Assembly: GCF_014633365.1 (NCBI RefSeq)
Contig: NC_068340.1
Location: forward strand, 23,353,879-23,417,878
Length of the DNA stretch: 64,000 nt
Source: Diospyros lotus
Lineage: Eukaryota > Streptophyta > Magnoliopsida > Ericales > Ebenaceae
Reading direction: 5' to 3'
The translations under genes were made by a program, and so were the position numbers. Positions 34,501-49,500 of this stretch are shown one piece after another. The notes beneath the pieces were generated by a model. The model was given only the letters and a program-made list of their open reading frames with translations. It ran no database searches and was not told the DNA's origin. Position 1 is the first letter of the stretch; every line of letters begins with the position of its first letter.

Positions 34501-37500
34501 CTTCTTGCTGGTCTGCTGCTTGATCAATGGGACTATCAAAGGCAGCATCATGTACTTCATCTTGCTGTTCTAATTCCACAGCCTTACATTTTCCTTTTAT
34601 ATCCTCTAACTTATCATCTTTCATGTAGGAATTCTCATCAAATGTTACATCCCTACTCACTATAGTTCTTGGCAATCCTTCTCCCAAATTCCATAATTTG
34701 TATCCCTTAACCCGTGCTGGATAACCAATAAATAGGCATCTCTTGGCTCTAGGCTCTAATTTGCCTTGCTTTACATGGGCATAAGCTATACACTCAAATA
34801 CTCTTAGGTGATCTAGGCTTGGCTCATGGCCATTCCACATTTCATAGGGTGTTTTAAACCCTATAGCTGCCAGGAGACCTATTTATTACATATGCAGCTG
34901 TAGTTACAGTTTCACCCCCAAAAAACTTAGGCAACCTAGCATGAAACAACATGCCACCCTCTCAAGTAGGGTCCTATTCATTCTCTCGGTTAGGCCATTT
35001 TGTTTAGGGTTTCCAGGGGGGCTATAAGGTGCCTAAGGATGCCACCTTCACTACACATTTGAGTAAAATCTTTATCACAAAACTCTAGACCATTATCAGT
35101 TCTAATGATCTTGATTTTCGTACCTTTTTTATTCTCTATCATGATTTTCCAAGTTCTAAAAGCCTCAAAAGTGTTATCTTTTGATTTCAAAACATAGATC
35201 CTAGCCATCCTAGAGTAATCATCTTATGATTGATAGAAAATATCTTGCCCCTCCATGAGTTAAAGTTTGACTAGGGCCCCACAGATCTGAATGTATATAT
35301 TCTAAGGGGGCTTTCAAGGCGTGGATTGCTTTCTTAGGGAATTTTACTTTTGTAGACTTACCAAAAATGCAAGATTCACATTTATCTAATTCTGTTAAAT
35401 TTTCAGCACCTAGGATTCCTTGATTGGACAGTTCTCTAAGGCCTTGCTCACTTATATGGGCCATCCTACAATGCCACAATTTAGTGTGTTCATAGGTTCT
35501 GTTTTCACCTATAGTTGCATCATCATATAATGTGGTTGCCTGCAACACATATATTCCATTTTGCAGGATAGCTTTCATGCAAATAAGTGAGCCCCTAGCT
35601 ACCTTTAGAACTCCACCATCCCCCTTATAGGAATAGCCACTTTTATCCAATTCACCTAGGGAAATTAGGTTCCTTTTTAATTCTAGAACATATCTCACAA
35701 CAGTTAGTTTTAATTATTCCATCACGCATCTTAAGTTTTATGTCTCCAATTCCCTTAATGTTACACTCATGGTTGTTTCCTAAAATTACTTTACCACCAC
35801 CAATATCTTTATAGTTTAAGAACCAATCTCTATGGGGTGTCATATGGAATGAGCAACCCGAGTCAAGCACCCAAACCTCCCTATCTTCCTTGCTAGATAC
35901 AACCAATGCATCAGCACCATCATAGTCAAACTCACATATGGAGGATGAAATTTCAGGATTTAATTTTTCTTGGAATTCCTTCTTTCTTTTAGGGCAATGC
36001 TTCTTAATGTGCCCTTCTTCATGGTAGTGATAGCACTTAATTATTTTTTTGTCATTTCTAGATTTAGACCGAGATTTGCCCTTATTCCTAAAGTCTCTTC
36101 TTTCTGTCCTACTCCTAACTGCAATAGCATCTCATGTTGTGTTATTCCCCTCTACTTTTTGCTGCAATTCCTTGGAGTTTAATGCTCCAATTACATCCTC
36201 TAAGGTCAGTGTGTCTCTACCATGTTTTAGAATGTCCACAAAGGTTTCATAGGATTTAGGCAAAGAATGCAATAAAACTAGGGCTTTGTCTTCATCATCA
36301 TATTTTACCTCTATGTTTTCTAAGTCAAGACATAGTTTATTAAAATCATCTATATGGTTTTGAAGTTTTTGCCCTTTTTGCATCTTAAAGGTAAAGAACT
36401 TGGCCTTCAAATACAGCCTACTAGAAAGGGACTTAGTCATGTATAGAGGCTTTCTAATTTCAACCAAAGTTCTGCAGCAGTTTCCATTTTTGAAACCTCT
36501 CTCAAAACTTTGTCTCTAAGACTCAAGATCAACATATTGAAGGCTTTCTTTCCTATCTCCTTCTTTTCTATAGAATAGGTTGCTGGCATTTTAGACTCCT
36601 TCGAGAGCTTCTTCTAGTCCTAAATTACCCAACAAGGCCCTCATCTTCATTCTCCAGAGGCCAAAATCATTCTTCCCATCGAACTTCTCAATATCGTATC
36701 GAGTGACAGAGGCCATAGAAGCCATTCTTACGACTATTCCTATCGATTTCTAATGGTTCTTGGCTTTCTTGATGAGTTAACCTTGCTGTAATATCAATTT
36801 GTTGAATTGGGAGCACTGAAAATACTCAATCTTGGCCAATTCACAACCGCACACACGGTTTGTTCTCCAGAATAACAAAAACAAAAATTACAAATTAAGA
36901 ACAAAATGGAAATAGGGAAAAGATACGCAAACTAAACAAGAGACATGACAGATTTTTCTTGGTTCAGACCACAATAGCCATCCTACATCCAGCCTTAGTC
37001 TCGAGAGTAATTCACTATGAAATCTTGAAGAAAACAGTACAACAACGTTCTTCTTTCATGAGTACAATGCTCTATTAGATTACAAAGAACTCTCTCTACA
37101 AGCCTTTCCTCTCACTTTACAACAATTCACTCGTATAGAATTTACATGAATGATAAATCGTGACTGCCCACCAATGCCTCCTATTTATAGACAAATTAGG
37201 ATGGTAATTACAAGGACTCATAACAGAGAACACAATCTCTAATATACCCCTTATAATACTACAAATTTAGACTCTTTTAGTTTTTTTCTAGCCACTTGAT
37301 TCACACCAGAATTCTCTTGATTTCTTCTTAATCTTCTAGGCTATACTCGATGCAAAACACAACAAAACCCATGCATTGTCTATATCTTAGGCTGTTCAAA
37401 TGGGTTCAAATGGATTGTATGCAGAAACATACAATTTTTGGGGGTAGTTAGTGAAACATAAATGTTTTTCTTCTTTTTTCTCGGTAACAACATTAAAGAA

Positions 37501-40500
37501 TAAAAATTGATGGAGGTAATACATACTAAAAAACTTGGAGTCAAAAGTTATATTTTGATACTTTGGTGTAGAATTCACTGAAACCTAGATTGTAAATAGT
37601 AATAGGATGAAAAGAAGAAGAAAATTTGGTGACATCTGCATGGAAAAGGTATTTACTTGTACTAACAGAGGATGAGAATAATTATGCCCAATTTCTCTTC
37701 TGTATTATATCCCTCTTCTGCATTTTGCCAAACTCTTTGGTGTATATCTTAAGATTTTCTTTTTCTATTCTTAGATCCATTCTTATAATGAATTTTATCT
37801 CTCTCATGTATGTTTAGACAAGTTTCAGCTTTAACTATTTTCACATTAAATATTGCAGCTTGTTACTTTATTTTCTTATACTTTGATGGCAATTGTATGT
37901 TCTGGTAAATCCTATTGCTCATATATGTAAAGTTGGCGTACAGTAAATTAAATATGTTTACGAACTTCATATCCGTTGCCAGTTGACATGAACCTTTTAA
38001 CTTTATTTTCAGCATTTTTGGGTTTCAATCTCAATGGTCTTCTTCATTGCTGCAACAATATTCACACTTCTAAAGCTATGTGGTAAGGTGTTTCCTGCAA
38101 AAATTCTTTGCCATCAAACTGGATATCATCTTCTTTGAATTTTCTGTACAATTTTTTATTATTTATTTCTATTTGCCATTCTGGTAGAAAATTTTATCTT
38201 TTGCAACTTATCTCTCTTTTTCTTTCAAATTGAAGAATATGCTTCATTTTAAATTGAAGAATGTAGCCTTTTATGGATTTTGATAGTGATGGATTCTTAT
38301 TTGCATTTTCTTGGTTGTATGTGATTAAATTTGTAAATATGGAATTTCATAATTCGTTTACTTTCAACTTGATACCTAATTGTTGGCTATTCACATCTCA
38401 TCTCATTTTAAAGGCCATTCAGTTAAATTTTGGGAAAAAACTTTTAATTATCATACTGAGTATGAACTTTGTAATGTCATTTGGTGGTACAGCGTCAAGC
38501 TATACTATGTTTAATTGGATAAGCATGTTGCAAAAGGATAAGCTATACTACGTCATTTGGTGGTATAGCATGTTGCAAAAGGATGAGCCTTGGTAGTAGT
38601 GATAAGGTTGTTCATTTGTGACTGGAAATAGCCTCTTTGCAAAACAAGGATAAGGTTGTGTACAAAGATGACCCTCTCTCAACCCTCGCAAAGATGGGAG
38701 CATCGTGCACTGGGGATGCCCATTAGTAATGCATGGTGCTGATTAGTTTGAAATTTAACTCACTTCATTTTTGTAGCATTTGATGAAGGACATTTAATTA
38801 GATTTTACTTGTGATGCTGCAGGTGATGTCACTGCTCTTGGTTGGTGGGACTTGTTTATAAATTTTGGGTAAAATGATTTTGGAATTCCATCTTATGATT
38901 TATTGGTTTCTCTTCTGCCTGTTATTGTCAAATAATGTTGCACTCCCTTTGGCAGTATCGCAGAGTGCTTTGCCTTTCTTATCTGCACAAAGTGGTATAA
39001 TCCTGCCATTCATAGGCATTCTCTAGTGAGAGAAGTTGGTCCATCTTCAACAACAATCAGATATCTGGACTGGAATAGTGGTTTAGTAGTTTCTTCAGAT
39101 GGAGATCAGCAGCAGAGTAGAATTTGCAGCTTGCAGGATATTGGTGGGCACATTATGAAAGTTCCTTTCATTGGTTTCCAGATATTGCTTTTCATGCGGC
39201 TAGAGGTATAGTAGGATTTGAATATACTTGAATGCTTGAATTCTGATGCCTTAACAGTTTGTATTGATCCTTCTGATTTCAGGGAACACCGCCTAAAGCT
39301 AGACTTGTCCCAATTTCTGTTATCTTTTCTCCTCTTTTCTTCCTTCAAGGAGCAGGGGTTCTATTTTCAGTTTATAGGTGTATTGAGAGAATTATTCTCT
39401 TACTACATGATGGAGCAACTACAGGAAGATATTCTTTGGTATCTTCTAGGGCTCGTGATTGTTTTGGGTTCATGCTTCAGGGGTCAAGGTACATTTCTGT
39501 AAACTCTAAACATTATACTGACACAGGTTGGCACTTTTCATCTGTAAATCAATTGCTTCAAATAACAGGTTGTTGGGTTGGTGGTCAATTGATGAAGTCA
39601 GTAGAAGGGAACAGGCTCAACTTTATTCTGCCGGGACATCTGGGTCAGTATAACTGTTTTAGCTTCTTCCTAAATAATTAATTGCCTTAATTTAGTGCTT
39701 CTCTGTTGGGGGTCAGCCTGGTAGCAACAGTAAGCTTGCTCCTTTGTGACTCAAGGCCACTGGTTCAAAGTTGCAGAAGCAGCCTCTTTATAAAGCAAGG
39801 TAAGGCTGCATAAAAAAATGACTCTCCTTGACATCCACAAAGTAGGGAGTCTCGTGCACTAGGGACCCCCTTTTTTCATGATCATCTGTTGAAGCAATCT
39901 TTTAGACAGTTAGACTTGCTTCATGATTTTGTCAAGACCTAGGTCTTGATTCTTGGTATTCGGAATTGCAGAAAGTCAGAATGAGTGAGAAGAATGTAGA
40001 AAGAGAGAAGCGGGGATAGAAACACAGAGAAAAATAGAGAAATGTGCTGAGATTGTTATTTCTGACATCCCCAATCCAATCTGGATTAGCTTTTTTTATA
40101 CAGCTAATCAATCAGAATGTAACTGAATGTGCAAGTTGGCGCTCAAAAATACCAACTGAAATAGACTGCTAACCAACTCCTGGGAAAATGATCTGCTACA
40201 AAATTACATACACCCCACGAACTTGACAGATTTCTCTAAGAGGAGTCCATGAATGCTCAAATCAACTTGATTATTAACACTTCAACATCTTTGCAAGTTA
40301 TTGATATTTATGTGTACACCACTAGTAGGAAAATATGTTTCCAACTACAGTAGTTTCACAAATTATATGTTTACACGCAAAGTTGAAGCAATTGGAACAA
40401 TCTCAGAAGAAATTGATCCCGTGATTACTTCCCTGCAGTTAAAGACGTTGTAGTTCTGCCATCTTGAACTTGATGAGGGGATGCAATCATAATTTTGTGT

Positions 40501-43500
40501 ATATGGGAACAACCACGGAACTCTTAATTTATGCATTCTATTGTAGCTAGCTGTTTAAATTTTAGGAAACACACAACAATATTTGATCCTTGGAGAACCT
40601 AAGTTTCCAACTTCATTTTTTCTTGAATATACTTCAGCCTAAGTTGATGAGAGTCTATATTTTAGGTTTAATCTTGGTGGAAGAAATTGGTTCTACTATT
40701 ACTTCTTGCAGTTGAAGAAGTTGTAGTTCTGCTATCTTTAACCTGATAAAGGATTAAAAAGGGCATTTCTAGTGCACTAGGTTCCCCACTTGCAATCATA
40801 ATTTTTTAACTGCAATACCAACTTAAAAATTTGTTGAAGTTATTTAATATTTTCTAACTAGCTGGTCAAATTTTAGGAAACAAATTCAATATTCTGCAAC
40901 CACTCCCTAGGTGATACTCAGATCACATGGTCTTTTTCCCCGTGCATTCATAGTTTGTGCATTTTTCTTTATCACTTTGACCATATAATTCTTAAAGTTA
41001 CCTGGCAGACAAAAGAGAGGTATATTCTTATGTTGTTTAGCATCTAGATGCTCAAATTTGGGAAACAATGACAATATGATCACTTTTACACAATAAAATG
41101 CGACTACCCCTAGTTTTTCTTCTTCATCACTCAACCCAGTAATGTTTTCCTAGCAAAATGAAGGGAGGCCATTCCAAACTTCATCATGGGGTTTTCAAAT
41201 CCTTATGGAAATGCGATCATATGGTTCTAATAGGAGCAATAATTATCAGTATGACATGCTTATGTGATAATCATCATCATCCATGGGGAAATAGGTTGGG
41301 GCCACTTGTTGAGGTTTCGTAAGAGAAATAATTTGAGATTTTTCCACCATCTATGTGCTAGCTAAGAAGGTGAGCCTTGGCACAATGGCAAGATATGGTG
41401 ACCTAGAGGTCACAAGTTCAAATAAAAAAACCACCTCTTTGCTAAGGGTAAGACCGCATGTCATTTGCCTTCCCCAAAGCATGCAATGCGAGTGCCTCAT
41501 GCACCTTTTCTATAGGCCAGTTGAGCCGGATCATCTAAGGTCTAGACAACTCAAGTAGGGGTGTCAAATGTGCCGACCTGGCCTATTTCTTGCTAGGCCC
41601 AACACTTTGCATGCCGGGCTCAACGCGACCCTTATGTCTAGGTCTAGTATGTAATTTAAATTAAATGGAACTTAAAGGAAATGATGAGATTGTTGTCTCT
41701 TATTCTTCTTAGAGTTATGAGACTTTTCTTTAGTATCAAAGAAAAGCTTCTTTTTCTTTGAAACATGGTTAAGAATAGAGGATGTTGTCATGTACCAGGG
41801 GTCATACTGTAATAAATAAAAGAATAAGGGAAAGAAGATGCTATAAACCATTTTATAGGGCAATAGTGATTTGTGTTACTTAGGCGGTTATTTTGGGCGG
41901 GAGATGTATCATGTGAGGGGAGGCTATAAATTGTGGCCTACTTTACTTTTGGAGGTATCGAGAATTTGAATGAAATATGAATTTCCCTCTCCATTTCCTT
42001 CTCAATTTCTCTATCTCTCTCTCTCCATTCTTCTAATTCTCTTTCCCTCCCTTTCATGAGATCCTTCTCGTTCTTGCTGTGATCTCTACCATTCGGGAGA
42101 GATCAATTCTTCAAGCATCGCCAGATCTTTGCGGATCTAACAATTTGGTATTAGAGCAGAATTATGGGACTTGCGAGCGAAGAGACGTCAATGGATGAAG
42201 GCACACAGATGAAAGGATTGGAGGCTCAGGTGCAGCAAGGCGGATCCTCAATGGCAGACTTGCAGGCAAGGGTAGATCAATTGGAGTTGGGATTTGATAG
42301 AAACCATGAGGCAATCATCGCCATGGACAAGAAGTTGGATGTGGCGGTAACAGATTTGAGAGTCACAAGGATTTATGGTGATGTTTGCAAGGTAGCATCA
42401 GGTAAGCATTCCATCTGATTTTCCTCCTTGAGAGAGGATAGATCTGATTCAGCCCGGACAAGACCACTAAGACCTCAATTGGAGGAGAAGATCAGGGTGA
42501 GCCAAGGGAGGCTGGGTGGGAACGGCAACAGGAGGCACCGGTAAACCACAATCCACATGGTTTACCCATGCCGAGATTGGAAATTCCTTTGTTTGATGGG
42601 GCGAATCCCTGCTGGTGGGTTCGGAGATGTGACAGGGTGTTCGAGTGGTATGGAGTGGCAGAGAGGCAAAAGGTGGCAATAGCAGCAACATACCTTAACG
42701 ATGCAGGGGACGCCTGGTACCAAGGGTGGTCCAAGGTCCATGAATTCTGTAGGTGGGAAGATTTCGTGGAAGAATTCTGCGAAAGGGTTGGAGATCGGGG
42801 GTTATCAGATGTGGTTGAAGAATTTAACAAAATCAAACAGGTTGGAACGAACGGTGATGGAGTACCAACTTAGGTTTGAGGAGTTGAAGGCCTTAATGCT
42901 CAATCGCAACCCATTCTTAATCGAGGCTTATTTCGTTTCAAGCTTTATAAGAGGCTTGAATGAGGAATTACGACCCTTGGTGAAGGTGCTAAGACCACGT
43001 ACCCTCAAGCACGTTGCTGACAATGCTAGGCTACACGAGGTGGCGATAGAAGGACTGATGAAGAAGCAGAGGGCAGTGAATAGGAGTGTTGTTTCGGTGA
43101 ATTCACTACCTGGAAGGAGTGTTACCAAGGAATGGGGACAGGGATCTCTAGGCCCAAAGAATCTGGCACTATCGGCCCCCAATTCCCAAGGAGGGATGAC
43201 CATGGAACAGAGGAGATAGGCGGTCCTTTGTTTCAGATGCGGAGATAAGTATTACGTGGGCCATCAATGCAGGAGACAGCTCCTGTTATTAGAAGGGGAA
43301 GAAGGAGATACGGTGGAAGAGGAGGAATCATCACACGTAAGAAGAAGAAGAAGACAACGGTGAGATATCCCTACATGCCCTTAAGGGACTCACCAACAGC
43401 AAGATAATTAAGGTAGAAGGACAAGTGGAGGAGAGTAAGCTGATGATCTTAATCGATAGTGGGAATACCTATAGTTTCTTGGATGAGGGTACGGTTAGGA

Positions 43501-46500
43501 GGTTGAAATACCCCTTGATTCCGACTTAGCTATTGATAGTGACGGTGGCCAATGGGAATAAGGTGATGAGCAAGTCTGTATGTGCATGGATCTATTGGGA
43601 TATGCAGGGAGAGGTATTCGAGGCTGATTTGAGATTATTGAAATTAGGGGGGTGATGTAGTATTGGGGGTCGATTGGATGAAAAATGTTAGCCCAATTTG
43701 CTTTGACTATAACAAAATGGAGGTGACATTCGAGAGGGAGGGAAGGAAGATGACACTAAGAGGTAGTAAGGAGGTGGGGGTATGCAAGATGATTACGAGG
43801 CAAAGGGTTACAGAGGCTATTCAAACACAAGATGAACTAGGTGGCTCAGTTGTTCTCTGTTCAAGCCACAGAGGAAGGAGAAGAGAAGATGAAAATAGAA
43901 GGAGAGTTCGTGTTAACCATCAGAAGCTCACCACAATCCAACACTAAGGTACACCACTCTGATCTACTTAATATATTCCTAGTTGAATTTGAGAATTTAT
44001 TTGTAGAGCCTCAATCTCTACCCCCAACTAGAGCCATTGACCACACCATCAACCTTAAACCCCAAACAAAACTTGTTAACATTCGTGCCTACCATCATCC
44101 TCCTCACCAGAAGACAAAGATCGAAAAATTAGTTAAAGAGATGCTCCACAAGTCTCTCATAAGACCCAGTCACAGCCCTTTTACATCCCAGTGTTGCTGG
44201 TAAAAAAAAAAAAGATGGTTCCTGGCGATTTTGTATTGATAACTACCAGCTAAATGAAATAACCATCAAGAACAAATTTCCCATCCCACTCATTGACGAC
44301 CTACTAAATGAACTTAAACATGCTATTGTTTTTTCGAAGTTGGACCTGAGATACGGATACCATCAAATCCAGATGAACCCTATGGACATTCCCAAAATTG
44401 CATTTAGAATGCACCAGGGCCACTATGAGTTCCTTATCATGCCCTTTGGTTTAACCAATGCCCCAACCACCTTTCTATCTCTAATGAACCAGATTTTTGA
44501 GCCATACCTCAGAGGTTTCATTCTTGTATTTTTTGATGATATTCTTATATACAACCCAACCTTTGAACTCCACCTAAAACATTTGAGGACTACATTTGAA
44601 ATTCTTAAGATCAACAAGCTGTATATTAAGAGATCAAAGTGCGCCTTCGCATAAAGCCAAGTGGAGTACTTAGGATATATCATATCGGCCAAGGAGTAAG
44701 TACAGATCCAAAAAAAGTGGCTGCCATGACCAATTGGTCGAGACCGACGACTATTAAAGCCCTGAGGGGTTTTTTGGGATTGACCAGTTATTATAAAAGA
44801 TTTGTAAAGGGGTATGGAGGTATAAGTAGGCCACTTACAGACTTATTGAAGAAAGATAGCTTCGAGTGGGATCAAAAGGCAGAGGTCGCCTTTGAGTCAC
44901 TAAAGAGAGCTATGAGTGAGGCCCTAGTGCTTGGCCTACCTGATTTTATCAAGACATTTGTGGTAGAGACTGATGCTAGTGGAATAGGCATAGGGATAGT
45001 GTTAATGCATGAAGGCAAACCCTTAGCCTTTATAAGTTAGGCCTTAGCTCCAAAACATATGGGCCTCAGTGTGTATGAAATGGAGTTATTAGCCGTTATT
45101 TTTGCAGTTGAAAAATGGAGACATTATCTGGAGGGAAACAAGTTTATCATAAAATTGATCATGAGAGTTTGAAGTTTCTACTATAACAGAAACTTCACAC
45201 CCACTTGCAAAGGAAAGGGATGACTAAGCTGATGGACTTAGACTACACAATACAATACAAGAAAGGGAATGAGAACATCGCGATAGATGCTTTGTCGAGG
45301 TGCCCTAAAGATGGAACAGTTGTTGCTATTTTAGCTTTAATTCCAGAGTGGTGTCAAGAGGTGGCTTAAGAATTATGAAGGGGACAGGCAGGCCCAGACT
45401 CTTTTGGAGCAACTGATAATTGCTCCTGCAAGTAAAGTGGGGTATACTCTGGCAAATGGGGTGATAAGATTCAAAGGTAGACTAGTGATAGGAAACAACA
45501 TAGAACTAAAGAGGAGGATACTGCAGGCCTTACATGAATCTCCCTTCGGTGGCCATTCCGGAATCCAAAATACTTATCACAAGGTGAAGCAACTATTTAG
45601 CTAGCCTAAGTTGAAAGAGGAGGTGATGAAGTTTGTCCTTGCATGTGATGTGTCTAAGAGATGCAAACATGAGGCAATGGCCTATCCAGGGCTTTTGCAA
45701 CCACTGAATATTTCGGGGCAGGCTTGGGAGAGTGTTTCCATGGACTTCATTGAAGGGCTTCCAAGATTGAAAGGAAATAACTGCATATTTGTGTTTGCTT
45801 ATTTTATGGCCCTTACTCACTCTTGCCAGTGTTGTTAAAGACCCAAGGCGCAAAGGGTCTTGGAGCTTGAGGCGCAAGGCGAGGCGCGCGCCTAGCAGGT
45901 GCAAGGCGCATGCTAACTACGAAGAAAGAAAAATATACTTCTTAATAGAATAATAAGTCATAAAATAGATCCTAATCACATATCAACATTGATGTTATCA
46001 AAAAATTCAAGAATTCAACATATATTAAATAAATCACAACATAAACATACTTCATGACATACCTGTAAATTTCAGCAAATTAAATCTCACTATATTTCAA
46101 CAAATTAGAAAAAGGAATTGACATTTAAACACCACAAATAAAAAACAAAATTAGTATTTGACATATATAATTAAAAGACAACAAAATAGTACTAAAAATG
46201 TCATTAAAGTTAAGCAAAACCTACCAAAAAATGTTAGTTTTAAGACTTTAAGTCAACAGTCAACTTAAAAGAAGCAGGCTAATAGCAGCAGCAGCGTAAG
46301 AAGGAGGATAGCATCAATGTAAGAATCAACGTAAGATTAAGAAGCAGCCATGTAATAATAATGATAAGAAGAAGAAGAAGAAGAGAAGAAGCAGGGACTT
46401 TCAATATGTTACCTTGGCCTGGAGAAGCAAAAGCACCTCAGTCAGAACTAGAGAACTGGAGAAGAACTTAAGGATAGCATCAACGTAAGATTAAGAAGCA

Positions 46501-46509
46501 GCCGTGTAA

Positions 46510-46540
<31 letters not shown>

Positions 46541-49500
46541 AAGAAGAAGAAGAAGAAGAAGAAGAAGAAGCGGGGATTTTTGATATGTTACCTTGGCCTG
46601 GAGAAGCAAAAGCACCTCAGTCAGAACTAGAGAACTGGAGAAGAACTTGAGGAGTTCTAGTTGCTGTGTTGCGTGAGAGAAAAGAGTGTTGTGTAAGAGA
46701 GTTTTGGAGTCTTGGAGGTGTAGTCTCTTGGCCTTCTAGAAATCAAATGAGCTGGAGAGTTTTGTTAACTTTTCAATATTGTATTTTATTATTTTCTTTC
46801 TTTTTAAGTTTTAACAAAAAAATGTTTAAAAAATAAAATATGCTGATTTTTCAGCTGCACCTGATGGATGTGCGCCTGAGGGAGGCGCGCTTGGCTGGAT
46901 CTTGCCTTGCTTGGGCATGGCAAGGCGAGATGGTTGCACCTTGAGGGGCCTTGCGCCTAGACACGTGCCTAGGCGTGCCTTTAACAACATTGACCCTTAC
47001 ACAATACATGAAGTATCTTAGGTTTTCTTAGATCAAGTGGTAAAAGTGCATGGGATGCCAAAGACTATAATGTCAGACCGAGACAAGGTTTTCACTAGCC
47101 TCTTATGACAGTCACTAAGGAAATCATTGGGAGCTAAGCTAAACCTCTCCTCTGCCTATCATTCTCAAACTGATGGACAGATCGAGAGAGTCAATCAATG
47201 CCTCGAAACCTACCTTAGATGCCTGTGTTTCGCACACCCAAAAAGCTGGCACAAGTGGATTCTAGTAGCATAGTGGTGGTACAATTCCACCTACCATAGT
47301 GCCATTAAAATGTTTCGAGGCCTTATTTGGCTACCAACCCCCCTTATTGCCAGCCCTACCAGCGTGGCTACGGTGGATGAACATTTGTAGCAGAGGCAGC
47401 GGGTCCTTCAGCAACTGAGAAGGACTTAGCCATGACCCAGAATCGAATGAAACAAATGGCGGACAAAGGAAAGAGTGAGAGAACATTCAATGTGGGGGAG
47501 GCAGTCTACCTTAAGCTAAAGGGACCCCATTTCAAATCTTAGCTCCCGACCCTATCTCCAAGTTGAGTGCCAAATACTTTGGTCCTTTTTCCATTGTGGC
47601 CAAAATGGGAAATGTAGCCTACAAACTATAGCTATCGGAGGGAACTCAAATCCACCCAATGTTTCATATATCGCTACTAAAGAAGTTAGTAGGGAACCAA
47701 TCGGTCAGTGCCCAGCTACCTTAGAGACTCATCGACTCTAAATTACCCCTAGAACTGGCTACCATTGTAGATCGCAGAGTCATCTATCAACATGGAGCCC
47801 CAATCATGCAAGTATTGGCGCCATTGTAGATCGCAGAGTCATCTATCAACATGGAGCCCCAATCATGCAAGTGTTGGTGCAATGGTCCAGCATGTCGTCC
47901 AATAGCAGCACGTGGGAGTACCTCCCAAACTTAAGCAGTTTCCAAGAGTTGCTAGTCTCCTAACCATTTCTTGAGGATAAGAAATGTCTCAAGGGGATGG
48001 TATTTGTCATGTATCGGAGTCATACTATAATAAATAAAAGAATAAAGGAAAGAAGATGCTATAAACCATCGTAAAGGGGCAATAGTGATTTGTGTTACTT
48101 AGGCAGTTATTTTGGGCGGGAGATGTATCATGTGAGGGGAGGCTATAAATTGTGGCCTACCTTACTTTTGGAGGTATCGAGAATTTGAATGAAATCTGAA
48201 TTTCCCTCTTCATTTCCTTCTCAATTTCTCTCTCTCTCTATCTTCTAATTCTCTTTCCCTCCCTTTCACAAGATCCTTCTTGTTCTTGCTGTGATCTCTA
48301 CCATTCGGGAGAGATTAGTTCTTCAAGCATCGCCAGATCCTTGCGGATCTGACAGATGCAAATGTCCAATCTGGACATTGGTGTTTGACCCATACCTCAT
48401 ATCCTTACCCTTGCCATATCCTATGGTCATGGGCACACAAAGAAAATCATAAGAGTCAATGTAACATTGGATATGATTGTTGAAAATTTTGTAGGCTCTT
48501 TGCTGATTTCTGTTTGATTCTTACTAATCAGGTACAACACTTTCTCACCTGATACTGTGAAGAAAATGCCCAAGTCAGATCTTGCTGAGGAGGTGAACAA
48601 GTTGTATGGGCATTCTGTCTATATTAGCTAGTTTTCTAGCTTTTCCTACATCTCCCGTAATCAATTTAATCAGAATGTGTTAACTTTAAACTATTTTTGT
48701 TCTATTTTACTGTCTTAGCATGTTTATGATGTCTTCTTAATCAGATTTGGAGGCTACAAGCAGCACTCAGTGAGCAAAGGGAGATCACAAAGTTCCGCCA
48801 GCAAGAATACGAAAGACTACAAAATGTATTATGTGCAGCTTTAATTGTCTTATATTCTGATTTATGTGGTTTCATTAATATTTAGGATATGCAAATATGG
48901 TGTCTGGTTTATTGCAAGAGGGTTTGGTTGATATATTTATTGTAGAACAAGTTTATAAACATTAGATATTTAAAGACATCTAGTCTTAATATGTTCCAAT
49001 ATACTACAATAATGACAAATTGAAAGGATTTTTCCTTGATGTTCAAATTAACTCATTGGTTTTATAAAGACCCATAATGTTGAATCAATTAACTAACTTT
49101 CATATATTTTTTTTGTATATGTATAAATTTATTCATAATCATATGTGGTATTTTGTGTTATAGAATTTTTGAAATTATGAAGTCTAAGGGAGAAGGGGCT
49201 TAGGAGTATACAATCATCATGTTTTTGTCTTATGTTTTACTCGATCTCAAGCTATTTCTTCCTTATTCCCCCCCCCTCTTTTCCCAAAGTTTTTACATGT
49301 TTTGTGTGGAGGATATTGATACATGTTCCACCCCAAGTGTTAAAAACTTAAAATATTTGGGGAAAATTGAGGGCATGCTAGCACATATGTTTCACTCTTG
49401 TTGAGAACTGTCCAACTAGTGCTTTGTCCATTTAGGTCTCTAATATGGGTGATTTACAAGAAGTTTCTATGTTTCTTAGTCTAAGAGTAATAGGAAGAAG

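Larger units (their letters stand above)
41786..48354 (+). mobile_element. Full-length Gypsy element (Gypsy III) in intron 11
   Basis: LTRs at 41786-42142 and 48005-48354 (TGTCATG...CTAACA/CTGACA). Flanks GATGT and GATGC match 4 of 5. Primer site TTTGGTATTAGAGCAG at 42144. Purine tract TCAAGGGGATGGTATT just before 48005. Coding order gag, protease, RT, RNase H, integrase is Gypsy order. Same orientation as the host gene. Decayed by frameshifts and stops and split by a hAT at 45827. Confidence 0.93.

Noticed and set aside
42467..43203. Minus-strand frames over Gypsy gag
   Set aside because: The plus strand reads conserved gag and zinc-knuckle sequence there. These are shadows.
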